Part shown: positions 58,501 through 64,000 of the stretch, one piece after another | Layout of the letters: every line of letters begins with the position of its first letter | How positions within the stretch are numbered: position 1 is the stretch's first letter | DNA from: Symbiodinium kawagutii | Taxonomy: Eukaryota > Sar > Dinophyceae > Suessiales > Symbiodiniaceae | NCBI GenBank assembly: GCA_009767595.1 | Contig: VSDK01018351.1 | Coordinates: 443,250 to 507,249, forward strand | Direction: 5' to 3' | Length of the DNA: 64,000 bases | The notes under the pieces: model-generated | Told to the model about the DNA's origin: nothing | Databases searched by the model: none | The model's input: only the letters and a program-made list of their open reading frames with translations | Program-made: the position numbers and the translations under genes

Positions 58501-60840
58501 GTTTGCTCAGTTAGAATGCTATTGATCCCATTTGATCCTATTGAAATCTCGCAAATCGAAATTTCGGGAGGTCCGTCCTGGACTCGTGTTCTTGCTGCCT
58601 GCACTTCATCGGCAGAAGCTGCAGGAGAATCGTTGCACGTGAAGAGGAAGATCCGGCGGTCGAACTGCGCCCTTAGCGCAACTGGACAATTGGCAACCCA
58701 CAATTGCTCAGACTGTCAGTCACCTTTCTCAGCCGTGGTGACATGTCGTGGCATGTTGTGGCTCTGGCACCAGGATGGAAATCAATTAATTACGTGCCGC
58801 CGTGCCGGAACAGTATTGGCCTTGAGAACGGGTCATGACAGAAAAGGCGTTGATACGTTTTTATGCATATCGTTTGAAGTGGATTTGAACCTTATTTAAT
58901 TGAACATCCTAAGCAAAAAAGAGCATTTGTGCTAGACTGTGCAATGGAAATATGCATCAACAAGCATCTGATCAATTTCTTCACAAATTCAGCAAGGGAG
59001 CTGGTTGGCACCCAAATTGAAAATCGTGGTGGAAGTCCAAAAAACATCGGAGACAGGCGTGGGCCTCCCACAACCTGGCGCACAAGGAAAATAACTGCGT
59101 CAGGAGGGGCAGCGGTCATGTGAACCGAGCACTCAAAAGAATCGAGAAGACACAAAAAAGGTACCAACAAATGTCAACAAGTCGGCAGGGCCATATCTTT
59201 CTTCCATCTGCTTTGCGCTTCGGTTGGCCTCTTGCTCGAGTTGCTTTATCCGCAGGGCCTTGCTGCTTAGCATCTGTGTGAGTCATGCTGAGTGCCTATG
59301 ATCTGCCTGTCAAGGAGACTCCTGTATCTGGCAGCCATGAAGCGTCGAACTATGGGCTAAGATGCGGGGAATTGAAATACTCACCAACACCAACCAACAC
59401 ATCTTACTCATTCTCATTCATCTATCTATGTGACCCTAATATATCATCATATAAATATATATATATATCATTTCAATTATGGCATCCCATGGCATCCCAT
59501 GTCTGTCATCCCTGAAGGCAACACCATTCTCACGCTGAAACACACTGGGGCGGTCGAGGTCGTGCAGCAAGCGAATGCCGTCGAAGTTGTTGGGATTCTG
59601 TTTCTCCTTTACGCCGTAGAGGAGAACTCCCACTTTGTCATCCTCACAGTGCTGACCCAACACATCCCAACACTGCTTCAAGTCATACAAGTAATTACGG
59701 AAGTCAAAATACAACAAACACACATTTCCCATGCCCACATGTTGGGAAATGCGACAACCAATGGCATTTGTTCTTTTGACATGTTTAAGATTGTTTAAGG
59801 ATGTTTAAGGCACTTTGAACTTGTGGCGCAACTCACAGTAAAAGAGCTGTGCCATGAAAACAAAGAAAGAACTCAGCAGAAATGATGTGGGAGAAGCAAA
59901 CTCAACACACTTCAAATCACCTGTCCCATGTCACCAAAATTTCAGAGACCCTTGCAACGCACTGGCGTAGCGAAACCCAAGAAAGTCCTCCCACACAAGC
60001 CTTCGCAATGAGCGAAAACAATTACAATGTTCAGACACCAAACCAACTTTCAGGGGAACACAATCGGCAGAAACGCACGAGACCATCCATACCCAGGCAT
60101 CAGACAACGAAACACAAACGAAACGAAGTGGAAACAAATCAGATCCAAAATCACTTGCTGCAAACAAGCGCATATGGGAAACATCACAGCTGGAAACCAA
60201 ATAGGAAACCAAACCCGATTCAGAGTCCCAAGGCACCAAAGACTGGAGACGAATCGGGGACTGAAGACAGCCCACTCCAAACGGCTTGCAAGGACACTAC
60301 ACAAAGCCGAATAAAACACACACTCAAATTACGTACTTCGCCATGTAATAAAATATGTAAACATCACCTTTGCAGAAACAAAACATTCCGCACTGTTGAC
60401 AATCTGCACGCAGAACATTGCCCTGGGCCGGACGATACATCTTAGGATGGAAACGTCCAGAACCATGTCACTGCTTCTGACACCTGCATACCCCCGACTG
60501 AGCCTTAAATACGCAAACACCTGGTTAAACCATTGCTTGAAACCAGTGGGATATAAGGGGCAAACCGCCGAATCGGAGTGTTTAAACTCAAAAGCACCGA
60601 TAGCAAACCTGTTCATGACATCTCGTGACGAGAAAGAGGTGAGACCATGCATCCATCTCTCCGGTAACACAACAGATTGCAAAGGAAGAAATAATTGTTT
60701 GCTATTATTTTCTGGTGATCTCCAATAATCACTGGCCTGTGCCGATTGATCGGACTTCGCTTGGATACTTGTTGAACCCAAGAGTCTGGTGCAGTGATCA
60801 CTTTGGTCTTCAACACCGCCGCGGCTGTAGCGAGTGCTTC
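46404..60840 (-). CDS. KU70: Ku70 (XRCC6-like) DNA end-binding protein gene, 18 exons, 5' end missing
   Basis: Ku70 pairs with Ku80 in a nuclear ring that binds broken DNA ends and starts non-homologous end joining. Exons were found by reading the minus strand for the family's conserved order: vWA-like domain (exons 1-6), beta-barrel core (6-13, including [18 protein letters not shown] and [16 protein letters not shown]), C-terminal arm (15-16, ENPKLQRHY), basic linker (17) and SAP domain (18). Chosen exons: 60769-60840, 59544-59642, 59169-59273, 58578-58712, 57296-57352, 56447-56557, 55711-55810, 55106-55183, 54481-54602, 53826-53914, 53493-53648, 52826-52877, 52527-52629, 52167-52288, 51049-51151, 47797-47891, 47552-47616, 46404-46527. 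They sum to 1788 nt, 596 codons with stop, and all phases agree. The usual length is about 610 residues. Missing: the first beta strand of the vWA domain and the start codon. Introns 4 and 5 fit GA-AG; 7, 10 and 12 fit GC-AG. Identity is secure; single boundaries are inferred by eye. Confidence 0.9.
47552..47616 (-). CDS. KU70: Ku70 exon 17: basic linker
   Basis: A 65-nt exon, acceptor ACTGAG|GCT, encoding [20 protein letters not shown], comparable in place and composition to the basic, flexible linker (possible nuclear localisation signal) between the Ku70 arm and SAP domain. Donor AA|GTATCC in phase 2 fits exon 18. Confidence 0.68.
47797..47891 (-). CDS. KU70: Ku70 exon 16: C-terminal arm
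   Basis: A 95-nt exon after the polypyrimidine acceptor [30 protein letters not shown] followed by PIIAAWKE matches the Ku70 arm (EPEQAVDLTLPKVEAM..RL..LVDEFKE). Donor GAA|GTCCCT. Confidence 0.87.
47892..51048 (-). other. Ku70 intron 15, 3.2 kb, with unexplained ORFs
   Basis: Longest intron of the gene. It contains a 10-N gap, a 165-codon plus-strand frame (48990-49487, no recognised domain), and at 49.98-50.13 kb a minus-strand exon-like stretch ([20 protein letters not shown]) followed by GTAGCG. No repeat boundaries are obvious, but the size suggests inserted material. Confidence 0.5.
50542..50551. other. Assembly gap (10 N)
   Basis: Ten consecutive N inside Ku70 intron 15. The real length is unknown. 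Confidence 0.99.
51049..51151 (-). CDS. KU70: Ku70 exon 15: C-terminal arm
   Basis: A 103-nt exon encoding [20 protein letters not shown] and HYAAIQA, aligned with Ku70 L.f.Y....FENP.LQ.HF..LEALAL. Donor GCAG|GTCATG. The start could be 51144 if a different AG is used. Confidence 0.87.
51200..52120. repeat. GATA/ATGG microsatellite field in Ku70 intron 14
   Basis: A perfect (ATGG)n of about 13 units at 51491-51544 is set in a long field of degenerate GATAGA and ACAAA units. It fills most of intron 14, and Ser/Ile/Tyr-rich minus-strand ORFs here are repeat translations. Confidence 0.9.
52167..52288 (-). CDS. KU70: Probable Ku70 exon 14: lineage-specific insertion
   Basis: A 122-nt segment after a strong acceptor (GATTCTTTCCCAG) that opens in phase 1, as exon 13 requires, and can end in phase 0 at TGT|GTATTC, as exon 15 requires. 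It encodes [18 protein letters not shown] and a short helix with no counterpart in the animal or plant Ku70 I can recall. The end could also be 52158. Phase fit and acceptor quality are the only support. Confidence 0.5.
52527..52629 (-). CDS. KU70: Ku70 exon 13: PPGF strand
   Basis: A 103-nt exon with [20 protein letters not shown], the most recognisable Ku70 core motif (PPGF.li.LPFADDIR). Acceptor CTCAG|GCA, donor AAAG|GTGACG, ending in phase 1. Confidence 0.93.
52826..52877 (-). CDS. KU70: Ku70 exon 12: short barrel strand
   Basis: A 52-nt exon encoding [17 protein letters not shown], the Ku70 strand RYTPR.N..P..VALVPQ. The donor is CAG|GCGCGG (GC type), and the junction to exon 13 reads ..LLPQ|AELEEE.., as in the family. 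Confidence 0.85.
53493..53648 (-). CDS. KU70: Ku70 exon 11: barrel bridge
   Basis: A 156-nt exon. [19 protein letters not shown] and [11 protein letters not shown] match LK.HH.l.ps.FvYP.e..v.GS...f.AL of Ku70, the region that threads the DNA ring. The 3' end is placed at TTTGCAG, which recurs at the start of exon 12. Confidence 0.9.
53826..53914 (-). CDS. KU70: Ku70 exon 10: EE helix and LLGFK
   Basis: An 89-nt exon encoding [20 protein letters not shown] and then LRLLGFK, the Ku70 pattern ..I.fs.EE..e.K.f...gL.LlGFKP. Cutting at TTCAA|GC (a GC donor) and joining to exon 11 gives [12 protein letters not shown], the expected family sequence. Confidence 0.85.
54481..54602 (-). CDS. KU70: Ku70 exon 9: barrel core
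   Basis: A 122-nt exon. [20 protein letters not shown] matches the diagnostic Ku70 stretch TN.PVK......C.DTG.(L/I). Acceptor CTTGCAG, donor TAC|GTGGAA. One of the clearest matches in the gene. Confidence 0.87.
55106..55183 (-). CDS. KU70: Ku70 exon 8: barrel strand
   Basis: A 78-nt exon encoding [20 protein letters not shown], which aligns with the Ku70 stretch I.(V)SVGIYNLV..A..PPPIKLY. Acceptor AGAGCAG, donor GTTGCT, phase 1 at both ends. Confidence 0.72.
55275..55660. repeat. Degenerate GATAGAAATC repeat filling Ku70 intron 7
   Basis: Dozens of ATAGA, GATAGAAATC and AGACAT units. It makes up about three quarters of the 527-nt intron between exons 7 and 8. Confidence 0.9.
55711..55810 (-). 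CDS. KU70: Ku70 exon 7: first barrel strand
   Basis: Thirty-three codons plus one base. [20 protein letters not shown] is the basic helix and strand that opens the Ku core (K.KR....l.f.l). The acceptor is TCCAAG|GAG; the donor reads CCAG|GC, a GC-type site that joins in phase to exon 8. Confidence 0.8.
55845..55938. repeat. CATTGGTGTCAGC tandem repeat
   Basis: Units of CCATTGGT(GTCAG/CC) repeated about seven times in Ku70 intron 6. Confidence 0.9.
56447..56557 (-). CDS. KU70: Ku70 exon 6: vWA to barrel junction
   Basis: Thirty-seven codons opening [15 protein letters not shown], the Ku70 motif FD.s.FY.Dii, then a charged helix. The acceptor is GAGCCAG, the donor CAA|GTGGGC, and both ends are phase 0. 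Confidence 0.8.
56563..56745 (-). other. Coding-like 61-codon-frame ORF in Ku70 intron 5
   Basis: An ATG-to-TGA frame, Met-rich, with GC-rich third positions, encoding stretches such as [20 protein letters not shown] and [17 protein letters not shown]. It stops a few bases before the exon 6 acceptor and is out of frame with that exon. Not recognised. It could be an alternative exon, a gene fragment or chance. Confidence 0.35.
57296..57352 (-). CDS. KU70: Ku70 exon 5: vWA strand
   Basis: Nineteen codons, [19 protein letters not shown], after the acceptor TGTCTCCAG. They match the strand after the ARTRVQ helix in Ku70 (DL...GI.IELFPL). The end is set at AAG|GAC, again a GA donor; a stop follows five codons later in the open frame. 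Confidence 0.8.
58265..58440. repeat. A-rich and AT simple sequence in Ku70 intron 4
   Basis: ACAAACAAAC-type units, then TATATACACATATACATATATAT. Confidence 0.85.
58578..58712 (-). CDS. KU70: Ku70 exon 4: vWA core
   Basis: Forty-five codons. SEQLWVANC matches the Ku70 helix SE.LWVCANLF, and [14 protein letters not shown] matches the strand K.K.I.LFTNEDNP; the exon closes with AARTRVQ. The frame stays open past the chosen end to a GT at 58484, but joining at CAG|GAC (58578/58577) to exon 5 restores the family alignment exactly. This implies a GA-AG intron. Confidence 0.88.
59169..59273 (-). CDS. KU70: Ku70 exon 3: vWA helix
   Basis: Thirty-five codons between acceptor CACACAG and donor GTTGGT. 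The protein [20 protein letters not shown] is the helix following the LD.P loop in Ku70 (A.RI.EL.qf in the family). Both ends are phase 0, agreeing with exons 2 and 4. Confidence 0.75.
59544..59642 (-). CDS. KU70: Ku70 exon 2: vWA strand
   Basis: Thirty-three codons beginning [17 protein letters not shown], the Ku70 strand usually written D.vgvvlfGT, then a LHDLDRPS stretch equivalent to the LQELD.P segment. The donor is AGT|GTGTTT. The open frame continues upstream to about 59738, so an earlier acceptor (after GAAGCAG, exon from 59672) is an alternative in the same phase. Confidence 0.8.
60769..60840 (-). CDS. KU70: Ku70 exon 1 (first one found): vWA helix
   Basis: Twenty-four codons after the acceptor GTTTTTTAG and before a GTATCC donor. 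They encode an Ala-rich helix ending [11 protein letters not shown], matching the Ku70 helix that leads into the strand KII..D.(V)GV. There is no initiator Met, so either an upstream exon is missing or this AG is a spliced-leader trans-splice acceptor. Confidence 0.65.
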
Positions 60841-61062
60841 CTAAAAAAACAGAATTGGCAAAGGAAATCAAGGGAACATAGATGAACATAGCATCTCTCC
60901 AGGCAAGGGGACAAACCCAAGTGAACCCAATTCAAGCAACCTCAAGGGTTTCAAAATGCTTCACACTACACTGTGGGCAGAAAGTGCCTAAGTGTCATTG
61001 TTTTGTTGCCTTCTCACGCTTGACCTCCCTACCGAGAACTGCGGTTTCTGACTGAGCAATCT
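60841..61062. other. Short RdRP-Ku70 intergenic gap
   Basis: Only 222 bp lie between the RdRP stop and the first Ku70 exon found. On the minus strand all three frames are broken by stops, and no strand resembling the first vWA beta strand is present. The end nearest Ku70 is a T-rich acceptor. Head-to-tail genes with short spacers are common in dinoflagellates. Confidence 0.6.
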
Positions 61063-62114
61063 TTATCGCTCTTTTCTGTATTTGACGCGGCCCCTTTGCT
61101 CTTCGCTCATGAGGCAAACACTGGGAGAAGTCTGTTGGATGTGGACCGAGCAAAGCTCGAAAGAAAACAGCTCCCAGGCTGGAAGCAGAAGTTTTTCGAG
61201 TTGCTGCTCCGTGACGGCCTTTTGCCGATGCTGATTCAAGAAATGCCGATATTGAGCATGATAGAATGCACGTGCGTATTTCAGACGCTGCTCATGAGGC
61301 ATATCTTTCAAATATCTCTCTCTGTTCGCCTCTGTGAGCAAGCCCGAACTGGTAAAATAGTCCAGCACGTCCATTGCAGCCTGCTTGGACCACTCGGCAC
61401 AATCTGGAATTTCACTAGGGGGGTTCTCGCTGGGCTGAAGCCCTTCAAACACGACCTTGTAAAGCTCACCGCCGTATTGTTTCTTCCAACTGCTGGGAAG
61501 ATTCTCCGGCACAATCGAGTTCTGCAAAAGCCCAAGCATTCTGGAACTTTGCCTCACGCCTTGGCGCAAGGTGCGTGGATGCCAGTGTGGCATTTCAACC
61601 TGGTCATGCGAAGGCACCTGAAGTCTCTTGCTAACCTCTTCAAGAAACCTGGTGTGTGATATCTTGTCACACGGGATCTTCGAGTCAAGAGCCAACTGGT
61701 GAATCAACCCTAAGCTCACGGATTTAGGATCTTTCACGCCCCTCTCATCCGAAATTGCTGTCCACCAATCAGCTGATATGGCTGTCAAGCTGGAATTTTC
61801 AGATGCAAGCCAGTGCTCTTCGCATAAGGCTGTGTGAACGTCAATCGCAGTGGTTGTGCTAGGTGCTTCACCGGCTTCACCAGCTTCACCGGCCTCCTTC
61901 ACGATTTCAGCAACCAACTTTTCAACACCATCTCTAGCCCGGCTTGCTTCTTCCCCACATGGTGTGAAGCTGTCGACTATGGGTTGGTGCGCAATCACAA
62001 TGACAGTATCACCATCGTAATCTCCCCCAGCGAGCAAATCTGCAGGGGCACATTTGCAATCCGGACTTGCGGACAGAACGACCACGCATCTGTGTACAAA
62101 TCGTGGCAAGCCAC
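61063..62114 (-). CDS. RdRP terminal exon with DxDGD active site
   Basis: A 1052-nt exon. It begins LPRFVHRCVVVLSASPD just after acceptor GCCGAG|GT and reaches ADLLAGGDYDGDTVIVI. About 300 residues of the C-terminal helical region follow to a TAA at 61063-61065. An alternative acceptor (TTCAG at 62143-62144) is in another phase relative to the upstream donor. Confidence 0.85.
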
Positions 62115-63447
62115 CTCGGCAGTCTGAGAACTCCGTTCGAAACTGAACAATGCACAACACTTCACAGGTTGACGCGGCTCACAAACATCAAGACCACGGT
62201 GAAAGGGCACCAAACTAGACGGCGACGTGCATTCAGTGCATATGAGGGCTAAGCGTTCCAAAACGAGGCCCTCAAAGGCGGGCAGTACACCATTAGGGCT
62301 TGAGTCACCAAACAAAGACCCAGCAGCTTCTGTTTCCATGAGCATCAAGCAAGCGGGACTGGTGCTTTGGGGGTTGGAATGCGTAGCAAATTGAAGGTCC
62401 ATCTTCCCATGCAAAGAGTAAGGTTAGACACATTGAGGTGTGTTGGGACCCTTGCGGGGCTGAAGAAGGAGAGCTGGAGTTGTGGATACGGTTGAAATAT
62501 GTTGAGGTGATCTAGTTCGGTTTCAAGAGTTGTGCTGGGCAAATCATGTGCGAGGAAAGAGAGCTAGAAGGTTGGCTGTTTGGTTGGACAGCTCGCTTGG
62601 CTGCAGGCTTTAGGCTGATCAGCGTGCTGGGCTGGAGGGCTCAAGCAAAGGCAACACTAGGAATGGGTCAAAACGGTCGGGTGTTGGAAGGTTGGAAATC
62701 TTTCCGGGTAAGGGGTGGGTAGAAACAAAGCTACGTTGGCATGCTGGAAGGTTGCATGTATTGGACGCTTTCACTGTGAAATTGGAGTTGGAACGCCTGC
62801 TGTGATGATATGGGTAGCCCTGTGCTAAAAAAACGCCCAATGCAAGAGAAACATGCACCTTGAAACTTGTCTGAAATCCTGTTGGCAAACCTACTTGGTT
62901 GTCCCTTGCTTGACTTGACTTGAAGAAATCATTGAAGCAAAAAACTAGATCCTGCCAAAGCAAAATGCGGCTGAACGGATGACGAGAAGCCAAAACGCCG
63001 CCAAATATCAGCTTCACCCAGGAATGTTAACTTTTGGACATCCCATGGCGCTGTGCAAGGGTTTCTTGCCACGAGGGCTTGTCCTGTCAAATAGCCTTTG
63101 TCCTCAGATATCCAGAAAATGGCCTCGTTTGGCTCAAGTTTCTGGCAGAAGTCTGGGACAATGAAGCCACGCCAAGACGAAGGACATTGGTAATGCTTGT
63201 CCTCCCGCAAACTTCTCACTTTGCCCTGCAAGTAGCTGACACACCACTTGAGTGACGCGGGCTCCCGTCTGAAGTCTATGCCAGCGTCGATCATGCGCAA
63301 AGCCAGCTGTGCCTGATTTGGGTTTGCAGCGTCAAATTTTGGTAGGCATCGGGCAACGTCACCGCCACTTTCACCCAGAACAAACGCAATCTCAGCCACT
63401 TGTTCCTCTGCAAGCTGAAGTATCAAACCCGGCGGCACTCCGCCGGC
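61063..63447 (-). CDS. Cellular RNA-dependent RNA polymerase (RDR/QDE-1 type), 3' part
   Basis: Cellular RdRPs make double-stranded RNA from single-stranded templates and feed the Dicer/Argonaute pathway. Two exons are visible: 63018-63447 and 61063-62114, joined in phase 1 across a GT-AG intron of 903 nt. The first carries the RNPC motif (63055-63066) in the context V.RNPC..P.D, seen before the active site of this family. The second carries GGDYDGDT; its DxDGD residues (62008-62022) are the catalytic metal ligands. The C-terminal part keeps LALDSKIPCDKIS and a following P.W, as in other family members. A short GEAGEAGEA repeat lies near 61865-61895. Upstream exons are outside the window or hidden in the repeats at 63.5-64.0 kb. 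No frameshift is seen. The fold differs from viral RdRPs, so a viral origin is unlikely. Confidence 0.85.
63018..63447 (-). CDS. RdRP exon with RNPC motif
   Basis: A 430-nt exon opening after GACACTTAG and ending at CTGG|GTGAAG. It encodes an N-terminal helical part and the conserved block GFIVPDFCQKLEPNEAIFW, then ALVARNPCTAPWDVQKL. The typical RDR order (D..G.L..GEV......V.RNPC..PGD) is respected. A sense frame without stop runs on past the donor for about 29 codons. Confidence 0.8.
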
Positions 63448-63589
63448 CTAAGTGTCAGTCTCGCAGCAGCCGAGTTCCAGATTTTTTGGTCATCACATAA
63501 GATAGCAGGACAAATATCCCTTAATGTGATTTTGCGTTCGTGTACCAGGACTCAAAGCAACACCTACAGTGAGAAATGCCAACAATCAA

Positions 63590-63900
63590 TAATCAATCAC
63601 CATAATTGAAATCACCAATGATATCCAATATATAGTAACAAATAATCAAAACAACCAATGATACTCACAAGTACTCACTAACAATCACTGATCACCACTA
63701 ATCACTACTGATCACCAAGAAGCACCAATAATCGCCAACAATGACTACGATAATCCCCAGCGCGCGATATACCTTGGCATTCTACCTGGCATATTTTCAG
63801 GCATTCTATCTGCCATACTGGCATTCTATTCGGCAAATATTCTCGCATTTCTGGTAGAATATTCTGACATTCTATTTCTGACAAATCTTCTGACATTCTT
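63590..63900. repeat. Simple repeats upstream of RdRP exon
   Basis: First a degenerate ATCACCAAT/AACAATCACT field (63590-63735), then GGCATTCTAT(C/T)-type units of about 21 bp (63776-63900). A 553-bp stretch to the window end with no recognisable upstream RdRP exon. Confidence 0.8.
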
Positions 63901-64000
63901 TTCCAGCTTGCAGTTGAGGTCCGTCACTGGAGCTTGCAGTCGAGGTGGAGGGCCAACTGCGAGAGGTTAGGCTTCGGCAAGAAAAAAAGGGCCAGAGCGG

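Noticed and set aside
1..64000. Dinoflagellate spliced-leader genes or relics, rRNA, CRISPR arrays
   Set aside because: I looked for the conserved 3' half of the spliced leader and found no match. No rRNA-like stretch or regularly spaced palindromic repeat is present; the tandem repeats lack unique spacers.

Overview
The window reads as nuclear DNA of a eukaryote, most probably a dinoflagellate (inference). Genes are in short exons separated by introns of about 0.2-3.2 kb, intergenic DNA is long and repeat-rich, and several introns of the one fully traceable gene use GC-AG or GA-AG ends, which is typical of dinoflagellates. There is nothing bacterial: no operons, no Shine-Dalgarno spacing, no CRISPR array and no credible tRNA or rRNA. 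Two runs of N (39 and 10 bases) mark scaffold gaps.

Right third (46.4-63.5 kb, all minus strand). Two recognisable genes lie head to tail. The 3' part of a cellular RNA-dependent RNA polymerase (catalytic motif GGDYDGDT) occupies 63447-61063 and continues past the window edge or into undetected exons. About 220 bp downstream begins a Ku70 (XRCC6-like) DNA-end-binding gene, which I could follow through 18 exons from 60840 to 46404. Joined in phase they give 596 codons including the stop, close to the usual Ku70 length of about 610, with vWA-like domain, DNA-encircling beta-barrel, C-terminal arm and SAP domain in the right order. Only the first strand of the vWA domain is missing. The first gene belongs to RNA silencing and the second to non-homologous end joining; only their shared strand and spacing link them.

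Middle (39.5-45.1 kb). A 5'-truncated non-LTR retrotransposon (reverse transcriptase with YADD box, poly(A) tail, 14-bp target duplication) has inserted into a CTTTGTCTCCCC-type minisatellite, so its open frame is fused to minisatellite-coded residues. Next to it on the minus strand are an ORF for a possible secreted Cys-rich peptide and a terminal-exon-like ORF; neither is recognised.

Left half (1-39 kb). No gene can be named. It holds a three-unit tandem array (32.5-38.3 kb) whose units carry different insertions, a 315-bp duplicated segment (19.8/21.2 kb) whose second copy has a 370-bp insertion with a 7-bp target duplication, several short tandem repeats and microsatellites, and a few unassigned exon-like ORFs (26.9-30.4 kb, 39.4 kb).
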